This document shows positions 1-8,123 of a DNA stretch of 64,000 bases, piece by piece. Position numbers and translations under genes: made by a program. Below the pieces are notes generated by a model. The model ran no database searches, was not told the origin of the DNA, and worked only from the letters and a program-made list of their open reading frames with translations. Source of the DNA: Streptomyces gobiensis (GTDB taxonomy: Bacteria > Actinomycetota > Actinomycetes > Streptomycetales > Streptomycetaceae); assembly GCF_021216675.1 (NCBI RefSeq), contig NZ_CP086120.1, positions 4,772,501-4,836,500 on the forward strand. Reading direction: 5' to 3'. How positions within the stretch are numbered: position 1 is the stretch's first letter; every line of letters begins with the position of its first letter.

Positions 1-994
1 GCGGGCCGTTCAGGGGCTGGCCGGGCTGCGGCAGCTCGGAGTCCGGCAGCGCCCGGGCCCGGTCCACCGCGGCCTGCCACTGTTCGAGCTGGCGGCGGCC
101 CATCCGGTGGCCGTAGCCGGACAGCGCGGTGAGCGCGCGGACATCTCCCGGCAGGGCCAGCGCCGCCTCGACGATCGCGGCGTCCGTCAGCACCTTGCCC
201 GGTGACACATCGCGCCGCTGGGCCACCTGGTCCCGGGTGGTCCACAGCTCCCGTACGACCGCCATCTGACGGCGGCGGCGTACCTTGTGCATGCCCGAGG
301 TGCGGCGCCAGGGGTCCTTGCGCGGCGGGGGCGGGGGAGCGGCGGCGATCGCCGCGAACTCCTCGCGGGCCCAGTCCAGCTTGCCCTGCCGGTCCAGCTC
401 CTCCTCCAGCGCGTCCCGCAGATCGACGAGCAGCTCGACATCGAGCGCGGCGTAGCGCAGCCACGGCTCGGGCAGCGGACGGGTGGACCAGTCGACCGCG
501 GAGTGGCCCTTCTCCAGGGCGTAACCCAGGACGTTCTCCACCATGGGGCCGAGACCGACCCGGGGGAAGCCCGCCAGCCGTCCGGCGAGCTCGGTGTCGA
601 AGAGGCGCCCCGGCACCATGCCTATCTCGCGCAGACAGGGCAGATCCTGGGTCGCGGCGTGCAGCACCCACTCGGTGCCGTCGAGCATGGCGCCCAACCC
701 GGACAGGTCGGGGCAGCCGACCGGGTCGACGAGGGCGGTCCCCGCGCCCGCGCGGCGCAGCTGGACCAGATAAGCGCGCTGCCCGTAGCGGTAGCCGGAG
801 GCACGCTCGGCATCGACGGCGACCGGCCCGGTCCCGGCGGCGAAGGCCGCCACGACCTCGGCGAGGGCGTCGCCGGTCGCGGTCACGGCAGGAATGCCCT
901 CACGCGGCTCCAGCAGGGGGACCGGCGCCGGCCCGGGGTCCGGGGACGGGGCCTGAGCTGTGGTGCTTGCTGCGGTCTCTTGAGCGTCGGTCAC
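1..994 (-). CDS. rnd: Ribonuclease D, partial (C-terminus beyond window)
   Basis: A 3'-5' exoribonuclease of the DEDDy family that trims stable RNA 3' ends in the cytoplasm. The first 331 residues are present and the frame stays open to the left edge. The exonuclease motifs are in order: VAVDAERASG (Asp61/Glu63), LFDTELAGR, then YAALDVELLVDL with the Tyr and final Asp of the DEDDy set. An HRDC domain follows (RRRRQMAVVRELW and SGYGHRMGRRQLEQW). The start is the GTG at 992-994 read in reverse; no ATG lies closer to the conserved region. The residues before Asp61 are a Pro/Ala-rich tail usual in actinobacteria. The gene lies downstream of, and codirectional with, the orphan regulator gene. The family call is firm; only the end is missing. 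Confidence 0.93.
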   Translation of the reverse strand, partial: MTDAQETAASTTAQAPSPDPGPAPVPLLEPREGIPAVTATGDALAEVVAAFAAGTGPVAVDAERASGYRYGQRAYLVQLRRAGAGTALVDPVGCPDLSGLGAMLDGTEWVLHAATQDLPCLREIGMVPGRLFDTELAGRLAGFPRVGLGPMVENVLGYALEKGHSAVDWSTRPLPEPWLRYAALDVELLVDLRDALEEELDRQGKLDWAREEFAAIAAAPPPPPRKDPWRRTSGMHKVRRRRQMAVVRELWTTRDQVAQRRDVSPGKVLTDAAIVEAALALPGDVRALTALSGYGHRMGRRQLEQWQAAVDRARALPDSELPQPGQPLNGP

Positions 995-1079
995 CAGTCA
1001 AGGGTATCTGTGTGCACGCAGTGCTGAGCGCCCGCGGACGGAACGTTACGTCGACGGGCGCGGCACTGCTGTAAAGCGG

Positions 1080-1742
1080 TCAGTGGATGATGCCGGTGCG
1101 CAGCGCGACCGCGACCATACCGGCACGGTCGCCGGTGCCCAGCTTGCGGGCGATCCGGGCGAGGTGGCTTTTGACGGTGAGGGCGGACAGCCCCATGGAG
1201 ACGCCGATGGCCTTGTTCGACTGACCTTCGGCCACCAGTCGCAGCACTTCGACCTCCCGGCCGGAGAGCTCACGGTGGCCGCCGGGGTGTCCGGGAGCGC
1301 CCGGCGGGCGGCGGTGCATTCGGGCCGCGGTGGCACCGATGGCGGCGCCGCCGTGGCGGGTGGGCATGGCGAGGTTGTTACGGGTGCCGGTGACGACATA
1401 GCCCTTGACGCCGCCGGCGAGGGCGTTGCGTACGGCGCCGATGTCATCGGCGGCGGAGAGCGCGAGGCCGTTCGGCCAGCCCGCCGCCCGGGTCTCGGAC
1501 AGCAGGGTGAGGCCGGAGCCGTCGGGAAGGTGGACATCGGCCACGCAGATGTCGCGTGGATTGCCAATTCGGGGGCGGGCCTCCGCGATCGACGACGCCT
1601 CGATCACGTCCCGTACACCGAGCGCCCACAGGTGGCGGGTCACGGTGGAACGGACTCGGGGGTCGGCAACGACGACCATGGCCGTCGGCTTGTTCGGGCG
1701 GTAGGCGACCAGGCTTGTGGGGTGCTCGAGGAGAACGGACAC
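1080..1742 (-). CDS. Orphan response regulator, LuxR/NarL type
   Basis: A 220-residue DNA-binding regulator. The N-terminal receiver carries the likely phosphoacceptor Asp in VADVHLPDGSG. The C-terminal LuxR helix-turn-helix runs from LSGREVEVLRLVAEGQSNKA to KSHLARIARKLG. The GTG start at 1742 is chosen because AGGAGG lies 4 bases upstream and the receiver begins soon after; a longer open frame upstream lacks receiver similarity. No sensor kinase gene is adjacent, so it is an orphan in this window. The acidic residues before beta-strand 2 of a classical receiver are hard to place (the region begins MVVVADPRVRSTV), so phosphorylation may be atypical; that is inference. It lies 187 bases downstream of the DUF3000 gene on the same strand, and the AT-rich stretch between them could hold its promoter. 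Confidence 0.85.
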   Translation of the reverse strand: MSVLLEHPTSLVAYRPNKPTAMVVVADPRVRSTVTRHLWALGVRDVIEASSIAEARPRIGNPRDICVADVHLPDGSGLTLLSETRAAGWPNGLALSAADDIGAVRNALAGGVKGYVVTGTRNNLAMPTRHGGAAIGATAARMHRRPPGAPGHPGGHRELSGREVEVLRLVAEGQSNKAIGVSMGLSALTVKSHLARIARKLGTGDRAGMVAVALRTGIIH

Positions 1743-1929
1743 CGGGCCTCCTGGGGAGAGGAGAGGGGACGGCAGCCGACTGTCGGGGTAAGTCGGGAGG
1801 ACCCCTGTGGAAGGGTCACAAACTCTTTCGGCAGCAACCGGATGCCGCTTTAGAGGAAGATCACGAACGAGTGAGAATAAATTTCTCAATTCGGACATGA
1901 GGGCGAGTCTGGCTGAACAACTGCCCTGC

Positions 1930-2571
1930 TCAGAGCGGCTGTGGCCCTCGGCGCTGCGGCAGCGGTACGACCCCCGTGTCATCCCCGCTCTCCGGTGGCA
2001 GCCCCGCGCACTGGCACAGCAGATCGCACCACGCCACCAGATGCGCGGCGACATCCGGAACCCCCAGCTGGGCGAGCGGAGTCCAGGAGGCCCGGATCTC
2101 GATCTCCGCCTGCGGGGCACGCTCGGCGAGCCCGCCGAAGTAGTGCGAACCCGCCCGCGTCACGGTGCCGCTGGGCTGGCCGTAGGACACCCCGCGGGCG
2201 TCCAGCGCACCGGTCAGCCAGGACCAGGTCACCTCGGGAAGCAGCGGATCGGCCGCCATCTCCGGTTCCAGCTCCGCCCGGGCCAGCGTCACAATCCGGA
2301 AGGTGCCCTGCCAGCTCTCCTGCCCGTCCGGGTCGTAGAGAAGGACAAAGCGGCCGTCGGCCAGCTCGGTGCCCGCTGCGTCCTCCGCTTCGACCGACGC
2401 CTCCAGCGCGTGCGCGAAGGGCGCCAGCCGTTTGGGTGCGGGCATGGGCTCGATACGGACCTCACGCCGCGGCCGTGCCCCGCCCAGGGCGGCCACGCTC
2501 TGCTGAAACGGAAGAGGGATGGCGTCGCCGCCGTCGGGGCCTTCCGCCGTCTGTGCTCGCGCCGCTGCCAT
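1930..2571 (-). CDS. DUF3000 domain protein
   Basis: A 213-residue soluble protein matching the actinobacterial DUF3000 family along its whole length; recognisable segments are GRFVLLYDPDGQESWQGTFR and VTWSWLTGALDARGVSYG. The function of the family is unknown. There is no signal peptide and no membrane segment. The gene is divergent from hemE with only about 70 bases between the starts, an arrangement common in streptomycetes, so the two share a promoter region. The ATG start at 2571 is preceded in reverse by a purine-rich stretch. No enzymatic motif was recognised and none is proposed. Confidence 0.85.
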   Translation of the reverse strand: MAAARAQTAEGPDGGDAIPLPFQQSVAALGGARPRREVRIEPMPAPKRLAPFAHALEASVEAEDAAGTELADGRFVLLYDPDGQESWQGTFRIVTLARAELEPEMAADPLLPEVTWSWLTGALDARGVSYGQPSGTVTRAGSHYFGGLAERAPQAEIEIRASWTPLAQLGVPDVAAHLVAWCDLLCQCAGLPPESGDDTGVVPLPQRRGPQPL

Positions 2572-2641
2572 GGGCGGAAGAGTAGGCGGAAGGACCGCCC
2601 CAGGCCGGTAGGGACACCCGGTGCGTGCGAGACTTCAAGGC

Positions 2642-3715
2642 GTGAGTGCCGATGACCGCCCCACGGGCCCGCCCAGCAAGACGTATGACTCCGCCTTTCT
2701 GAAGGCATGCCGCCGCGAACCGGTGCCGCATACGCCGGTGTGGTTCATGCGGCAGGCTGGCCGCTCCCTGCCCGAGTACCGCAAGGTGCGTGAGGGCATC
2801 GCGATGCTGGACTCATGTATGCGCCCGGAGTTGGTCACCGAGATCACGCTGCAGCCGGTCCGCCGGCACAAGGTGGACGCGGCGATCTACTTCAGCGACA
2901 TCGTCGTGCCGCTCAAGGCCATCGGAATCGACCTCGACATCAAGCCCGGCGTCGGCCCCGTTGTCGCCCGCCCCATCCGCTCGCACGCCGATCTGGAGCA
3001 GCTGCGCCCGCTCGACCCGGACGATGTGCGATACGTGACCGAGGCCATCGGCATGCTCACCCAGGAGCTGGGCGCGACTCCGCTCATCGGATTCGCCGGG
3101 GCGCCCTTCACCCTCGCCAGTTATCTGGTGGAGGGCGGGCCCTCCCGTAACCATGAGAACACCAAAGCGATGATGTACGGCGCTCCCGAGCTGTGGGCCG
3201 AGCTGCTGGACCGGCTCGCGGATATCACCGCCGCCTTCCTCAAGGTGCAGATCGAGGCGGGCGCCAGCGCCGTACAGCTCTTTGACTCCTGGGTCGGCGC
3301 CCTCGCCCCCGAGGACTACCGCCAGCGGGTGCTGCCCGCCTCCGCCAAGGTCTTTGACGCGGTGGCCGCTTACGGCGTGCCGCGTATCCACTTCGGTGTT
3401 GGCACCGGCGAGCTGCTGGGCCTGATGAGCGAGGCGGGCGCGGATGTGGTCGGTGCCGACTGGCGGGTGCCGCTGGACGAGGCCGCCCGCCGGATCGGAC
3501 CCGGCAAGGCGGTCCAGGGCAATCTCGACCCCGCTGTGCTCTTCGCGCCACGCGAGGCCGTCGAGACCCAGGCCCGCCGGGTGCTGGACGCCGCCCACCG
3601 GCTGCCGGACACCGCCGGCCACATCTTCAACCTGGGCCATGGCGTCCTGCCGGACACCGACCCCGACGCGCTCACCCGGCTTGTCTCCTATGTGCACGAC
3701 CAGACGGCCCGCTGA
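2642..3715 (+). CDS. hemE: Uroporphyrinogen decarboxylase
   Basis: Converts uroporphyrinogen III to coproporphyrinogen III by four decarboxylations, in the cytosol. The family signature PVWFMRQAGRSLPEYR with its substrate-binding arginines lies near residues 30-45. FAGAPFTLASYLVEGG and FNLGHGVLPDTD are also typical. At 357 residues the length is normal. The GTG at 2642 was chosen because AAGG lies just upstream; another GTG at 2621 would add seven residues. It is the first gene of hemE-cgoX-chdC: the next start is 6 bases after its stop, so the three are cotranscribed. The encoded product is the substrate of the next enzyme. Confidence 0.97.
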   Translation: MSADDRPTGPPSKTYDSAFLKACRREPVPHTPVWFMRQAGRSLPEYRKVREGIAMLDSCMRPELVTEITLQPVRRHKVDAAIYFSDIVVPLKAIGIDLDIKPGVGPVVARPIRSHADLEQLRPLDPDDVRYVTEAIGMLTQELGATPLIGFAGAPFTLASYLVEGGPSRNHENTKAMMYGAPELWAELLDRLADITAAFLKVQIEAGASAVQLFDSWVGALAPEDYRQRVLPASAKVFDAVAAYGVPRIHFGVGTGELLGLMSEAGADVVGADWRVPLDEAARRIGPGKAVQGNLDPAVLFAPREAVETQARRVLDAAHRLPDTAGHIFNLGHGVLPDTDPDALTRLVSYVHDQTAR

Positions 3716-3721
3716 GACCCG

Positions 3722-5116
3722 GTGATGCGCGCGATCGTTATCGGCGGCGGTATCTCCGGACTCGCCGCCGCCCACCGGCTGCTGGACGCCGGGGCACGGG
3801 TCACCGTGCTGGAGGCCTCGGACCGGGTCGGCGGCAAGCTGTACGCGGGGGAGATCGCGGGCAGCGCGGTGGATCTGGGCGCCGAGTCCATGCTCGCCCG
3901 GCGGCCGGAGGCGGTGGAGCTGGCCCGGGCGGTCGGGCTGGGCGACGCCCTGCAGCCGTCGGCCGTCGCGGGCGGGGCGATCTGGACCCGGGGCGAGATC
4001 CGGCCCATGCCCAGGGGCCATGTGATGGGCGTGCCCGGCGACCCGGTCGCCCTCGGCGGAGTGATCTCGCCGGACGGCCTGGCGCGTATCGCGGAGGACG
4101 CCGAACGGCCGCGCAGCGAGCTGGGCGAGGATGTCGCCGTCGGCGCCTATGTCGCCGACCGGCTGGGCCGCGAGGTCGTCGACCGGCTGGTTGAGCCCCT
4201 GCTGGGCGGGGTGTACGCGGGGGACGCCTACCGGATCTCCATGCGGGCCGCGGTGCCGCAGCTGTACGAGGCCGCCCGGAACGAACGCTCCTTGCTCGCC
4301 GCGGTGCGGGAGATTCAGCGGCGGGCCCGGGAAGCTGAGCAGACCGGCCCCGTCTTCATGGGGATCGAGGGCGGCGTCGGACGGCTGCCGCTGGCCGTCG
4401 CCGACGCCGTACGTGCCGCCGGTGGCGAGATCCTGCTCAGCACGGAAGCGCGGGATCTGCGGCGCACCGAGGGCGGCTGGGAGGTCACCGCCGGGGGCCG
4501 GGTGATCGAGGCGGACGCGGTGGTCGTCGCCCTTCCCGCCCTCGCCGCCGCGCGGCTGCTGGCACATGAGGTACCGGGGGCGGCGGCCGAGCTGGCCCGT
4601 GTCGAGTACGCCTCCATGGCGCTGTGCACCCTGGCCTTCCGCCGCGCCGATATGCGGCACATCCCGGAGGGCAGCGGCTTTCTTGTGCCGCCCGTCGACG
4701 GACACACCATCAAGGCCGCCACCTTCGCCAGCAACAAGTGGGGCTGGATCGCCGCCCAGGATCCGGAGCTCTTTGTGCTCCGCACCTCCATCGGACGGTT
4801 CGAGGAGGAAGCGGACCTGGCCCGCGCGGACCACGAGCTGGTCGAGCTCTCCCTGCGCGATCTGCGCGAGGCCATCGGCCTGACCGCCCGGCCGGTCGCC
4901 AGCCAGGTCACCCGCTGGCACCGCGGACTGCCGCAGTATCCGGTCGGCCACCTCGACCGGGTGGCCCGGATCCGGACCTCGGTAGGCAGGCTCCCCGGTC
5001 TCGCGGTGTGCGGCGCGGTGTACGACGGGGTGGGCATCCCGGCCTGTATCGCCAGCGCCCACCGGGCCGCCGGGCAGACCCTCGTGCGTATGGGCGAAAC
5101 GAGAGAGCGAGAATAG
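3722..5116 (+). CDS. hemY: Coproporphyrinogen III oxidase, HemY/CgoX family
   Basis: A 464-residue FAD enzyme of the protoporphyrinogen oxidase superfamily. In Gram-positive bacteria this family oxidises coproporphyrinogen III to coproporphyrin III in the coproporphyrin-dependent haem pathway. The N-terminal dinucleotide motif is IVIGGGISGLAAAHRL, followed by DLGAESMLARRPEA. The C-terminal FAD contact region has CGAVYDGVGIPACIASA. There are no membrane segments, matching the soluble actinobacterial enzyme. Start: GTG at 3722 or ATG at 3725, differing by one residue. A chlorite-dismutase-family decarboxylase gene begins 4 bases after its stop, which argues for the coproporphyrin branch and not the protoporphyrin branch. 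It is often annotated hemG or hemY; cgoX is the newer name. Confidence 0.95.
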   Translation: MMRAIVIGGGISGLAAAHRLLDAGARVTVLEASDRVGGKLYAGEIAGSAVDLGAESMLARRPEAVELARAVGLGDALQPSAVAGGAIWTRGEIRPMPRGHVMGVPGDPVALGGVISPDGLARIAEDAERPRSELGEDVAVGAYVADRLGREVVDRLVEPLLGGVYAGDAYRISMRAAVPQLYEAARNERSLLAAVREIQRRAREAEQTGPVFMGIEGGVGRLPLAVADAVRAAGGEILLSTEARDLRRTEGGWEVTAGGRVIEADAVVVALPALAAARLLAHEVPGAAAELARVEYASMALCTLAFRRADMRHIPEGSGFLVPPVDGHTIKAATFASNKWGWIAAQDPELFVLRTSIGRFEEEADLARADHELVELSLRDLREAIGLTARPVASQVTRWHRGLPQYPVGHLDRVARIRTSVGRLPGLAVCGAVYDGVGIPACIASAHRAAGQTLVRMGETRERE

Positions 5117-5120
5117 AGCC

Positions 5121-5837
5121 ATGACTGCTGCACCGGAGAAGAACCCGAACGCGGGCAAGAAGGCCAAGGACCTCAATGAGGTCATCCGCTACACCCTGTG
5201 GTCGGTCTTCCGGCTGCGCGATGTCCTCCCCGACGACCGCTCCGGCTACGCGGACGAGGTCGAGGAACTGTTCGCACAGCTCGACGCGAAGGACGTCACC
5301 GTGCGCGGCACCTACGATGTCTCCGGGCTGCGTGCCGACGCCGATGTCATGATCTGGTGGCACGCGGAGACCGCGGACGCGCTGCAGGAGGCGTACAACC
5401 TCTTCCGCCGCACCAAGCTGGGCCGGGCGCTGGAGCCGGTCTGGTCGAACATGGCGCTGCACCGCCCCGCCGAGTTCAACAAGTCGCACATCCCGGCCTT
5501 CCTGGCCGATGAGACCCCGCGCGACTACATCAGCGTCTACCCCTTTGTGCGCAGTTACGACTGGTACCTCCTCCCGGATGAGGACCGCCGCCGGATGCTC
5601 GCCGACCACGGCAAGATGGCGCGTGGCTACCCGGATGTGCGCGCCAACACCGTCGCCTCGTTCTCGCTCGGCGACTATGAGTGGATCCTCGCCTTCGAGG
5701 CGGACGAGCTCTACCGCATCGTCGACCTCATGCGGCATCTGCGTGCCTCCGAGGCCCGGATGCACGTCCGCGAAGAGGTGCCCTTCTATACGGGCCGCCG
5801 CAAGCCCGTAGCCGACCTGATCGCCAGCCTGGCCTGA
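5121..5837 (+). CDS. hemQ: Coproheme decarboxylase HemQ/ChdC
   Basis: A 238-residue chlorite-dismutase-fold protein. The family decarboxylates two propionates of coproheme to give haem b, the last step of the coproporphyrin-dependent route. Family landmarks are HRPAEFNKSHIPAFLADE and YPFVRSYDWYLLPDEDRR with the catalytic Tyr, then ADHGKMARGYPDVRANT with the proximal His. The chlorite-degrading Arg of true chlorite dismutases is not evident, as expected for the Gram-positive enzymes. The ATG at 5121 has a purine-rich upstream region. It is the last gene of the haem operon. The usual terminator position is filled by the modular GC-rich repeat described separately. No haem regulatory site was recognised. 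Confidence 0.95.
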   Translation: MTAAPEKNPNAGKKAKDLNEVIRYTLWSVFRLRDVLPDDRSGYADEVEELFAQLDAKDVTVRGTYDVSGLRADADVMIWWHAETADALQEAYNLFRRTKLGRALEPVWSNMALHRPAEFNKSHIPAFLADETPRDYISVYPFVRSYDWYLLPDEDRRRMLADHGKMARGYPDVRANTVASFSLGDYEWILAFEADELYRIVDLMRHLRASEARMHVREEVPFYTGRRKPVADLIASLA

Positions 5838-5854
5838 CGGTTCCTTCCCCTAAC

Positions 5855-6240
5855 CCTCCCCCAGCTACCGCTGGGAGGTGCCCCCACCTTCCCGAAACTG
5901 GTGGCTGCCGCCCCCAGACCCCCGAGGTGTTGTGGGCACTCGGGCCGCCCGAGGGGCGGCACGGGTGGGCACAACACCGGCCCACCCAGCCGCACTGGCA
6001 AACCCCGGGGCCCGGGGGCGAAGCCCACGTTTCCGGGAAGGGGCGGGATACGGGGAACCTCCACCCACGGCACCCCGCAGCCCGGGCGAAGTCCCGCCAC
6101 GCGGCGGAGCCGCATAGCGGTACAGCCGGGAAGAGTGGGATTCGGGGAAACCCGCCCGCGGCACCCCCGCAGCCGGGGTGAAGCCCCGCCACGCGGCGGA
6201 GCCGCATATGGGTGCAGCCGGGAAGGGGGCACCCCCGGCG
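5855..6240 (+). repeat. GC-rich modular repeat, copy A (head plus about 2-3 units)
   Basis: This gap between hemQ and the convergent aminopeptidase gene is filled with structured repeats. It opens with a palindrome (CCCCCAGCTACCGCTGGGAGG). A head module from about 5939 begins TTGTGGGCACTCG and ends GTGGGCACAACA. Units starting CCGGGAAG follow at about 6033, 6126 and 6218, a period of 92-93 bases. Each unit carries an inverted repeat, GCCACGCGGCGGAGCCGC. The same architecture occurs at 11828-12305 and 55575-55775. Open frames here exist on several strands and frames and look like GC-bias artefacts. Confidence 0.75.
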
Positions 6241-6272
6241 CCCGGAAGCCGGGGGAGCCCCACCGCGGCGGG

Positions 6273-7940
6273 CTACCGCCTCACGTGGGGGCGGATGACC
6301 CCGAGGTGGGCGGGCATGCCCGGGAGGGCGCGCCGCTCGGGGGCGCCGTATTCCGGCTCCGGCTCGGGCCGTGCCGAGCAGGACGCGTCGGACGAAGGCA
6401 CCTCCCCGTCCAGCAGGTACTTCTCCAGGTGCCGGTTCACACAGGGGTTGGGCCCGCCGCTCAGCCCATGCGTGCCCGCGCCCCGCTCGGTGACGAGTAC
6501 CGAGTCCGGCAGCCGCCGCCGTACCTCCAGCGCGCCCTCATACGGGGTGGCGGCGTCCCCGGTGGCCGCCAGCAGCAGCACCGGCGGCAGCGCGCCCGGC
6601 TCGGCGCCCACCTCCAGCGGCGTGGAGTGCTTGCCCTGCCAGTACGCACAGGGCAAGTTCATCCAGGCGTTCTCCCATGTCTCGAACGGCGCCTTCCGGG
6701 CGATCTCGGTGTTGTCGCGGTCCCAGCGCTCCCACTCACGCGGCCAGGGCGCGTCGGCGCACTCGGTGGTGGTGTAGACGGCGGCGCTGTTCTCGGCGCT
6801 GGCGGCGACGCCCGGATGGTGCCGGGCCGCCTCGATCAGCGGTTTGCGGTTGCCCTTGCGGAACTCGGCCAGCGCGTACGCGCGCGGTGCCCAGAGCTCA
6901 TCGGTGTAACCGGTACCGAGATACGTCTCCAGGAGCTCACGTGGTCCGATCTCGCCCCCTGCGGGCTTCCGCTCCAGCGTGTCGCGTACCGCGTCGTAGT
7001 TCTTCTGCACCGCGTCCGCCGTACGGCCCAGACCGTAGACATCGTGGTGGCGGGCGACCCAGGTCTTCCAGTCCGTCCAGCGGTCCTCGAAGGCGAGTGA
7101 CTGATTGAGGTTGGCCTGGTACCAGATCTGCTGGGGATCCGGATTGACGATGCTGTCGAGCACCAGACGGCGCACATGGGTGGGGAAAAGGGTGGCGTAG
7201 ACGGAGCCGATGTATGTGCCGTAGGAGACGCCCAGATAGTTGAGCTGGCGCTGGCCCAGTGCCGCACGCAGGACATCCAGATCGCGGGCGTTGTTGGGCG
7301 TGGTGAAGTGGTCCAGCCGCTTCCCCTGGCGCTTCGCGCAGCCGGCCGCGTAGGCCTTGGCTTCCTTGTTCTTGCGCTGCTTGAACTGCTCGGAGGGATT
7401 GCGCGGGGACTCCTGCGGGGTCTTCCAGTACTCCGCTGGATCCGTGCAGGAGATGGGGCCGGAGCGGCCGACGCCCCGTGGTGCGAAGCCGATGAAGTCA
7501 TAGGACTCATTGAGCTTCTTCCAGGTGCCGCCCAGGAACAGTGAGTAGAGCGGGAAGTTCATACCGTTGCCGCCGGGGCCGCCGGGGTTGTAGACGAGCG
7601 GACCCTGCCGCTTGGCCTTGGGGCCGGTGGCGGCCCGCCTGCTGACGGTGAGTTTGATCGAGTCGCCATCCGGGTTGGCGTAGTCGACCGGCACGGTGAC
7701 CGTGCCGCAGCGTACGGAACGAGGCAGCCGTTCGACTGAGGGGCACCTGCCCCAGTTGATCCCGGCTGCGGCCGCCCGTTCGGCGGCGACGGCGGCGCCA
7801 CGTGCCTCGGCTGTATCGCCCTGTGCCGGTCCCGTTGGCCGCAGCGGCAGGGGCGCTCCGGCGGCCGGAGCGACGGCGGCCGCCGTCAGGACGAGGGCGC
7901 CAAGGGTTCCGTACGCCGCGGTTGCTCTCACTGGCCTCAC
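6273..7940 (-). CDS. Secreted tripeptidyl aminopeptidase-like alpha/beta hydrolase
   Basis: A 555-residue serine exopeptidase of the Streptomyces tripeptidyl aminopeptidase (Slp/Tap, S33-like) family, which removes N-terminal tripeptides from secreted proteins. A signal peptide is visible: MRPVRATAAYG, a hydrophobic core near residues 10-28, and an Ala-rich cleavage region. The oxyanion/loop segment LVYNPGGPGGNG is typical. The nucleophile elbow is GVSYGTYIG, the acid is in LLAATGDAATP and the His in GAGTHGLSGG. The C-terminal CVNRHLEKYLLDGEVP region is the TAP-like domain. Cysteines (near CPSVERLPRSVRCG and SCTDPAEY) may form disulphides outside the cell. The GTG start at 7940 has AAGGGA upstream. 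It is transcribed divergently from the BCCT transporter gene. The peptide specificity is inferred from the family only. Confidence 0.9.
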   Translation of the reverse strand: MRPVRATAAYGTLGALVLTAAAVAPAAGAPLPLRPTGPAQGDTAEARGAAVAAERAAAAGINWGRCPSVERLPRSVRCGTVTVPVDYANPDGDSIKLTVSRRAATGPKAKRQGPLVYNPGGPGGNGMNFPLYSLFLGGTWKKLNESYDFIGFAPRGVGRSGPISCTDPAEYWKTPQESPRNPSEQFKQRKNKEAKAYAAGCAKRQGKRLDHFTTPNNARDLDVLRAALGQRQLNYLGVSYGTYIGSVYATLFPTHVRRLVLDSIVNPDPQQIWYQANLNQSLAFEDRWTDWKTWVARHHDVYGLGRTADAVQKNYDAVRDTLERKPAGGEIGPRELLETYLGTGYTDELWAPRAYALAEFRKGNRKPLIEAARHHPGVAASAENSAAVYTTTECADAPWPREWERWDRDNTEIARKAPFETWENAWMNLPCAYWQGKHSTPLEVGAEPGALPPVLLLAATGDAATPYEGALEVRRRLPDSVLVTERGAGTHGLSGGPNPCVNRHLEKYLLDGEVPSSDASCSARPEPEPEYGAPERRALPGMPAHLGVIRPHVRR

Positions 7941-8123
7941 TCGTTCCCTTCGTGTTATGTGACAAGAACGATATTCAGAGTGGTATGTGATGAAGTAAAG
8001 GATCCGAAGGCGGGTCCGTGTTCAAACCGCTCGATACGGCGATGCCGTTGCGCTGTGTGCTGCGCACCATCGAAGGTCGCGCTACCGTCCGCCCCGGAAT
8101 TCCCCCACTTGAGGGATGTGTTG

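Noticed and set aside
2813..5185. A 790-residue open frame on the minus strand over hemE and hemY
   Set aside because: It is exactly antisense to two well-recognised haem genes and shows the His/Asp/Gly-rich composition of a GC-bias shadow frame.
5786..6263. Several open frames on both strands between hemQ and the aminopeptidase gene
   Set aside because: They translate GC-rich repeat units, occur in many frames at once and have no ribosome sites or family similarity.
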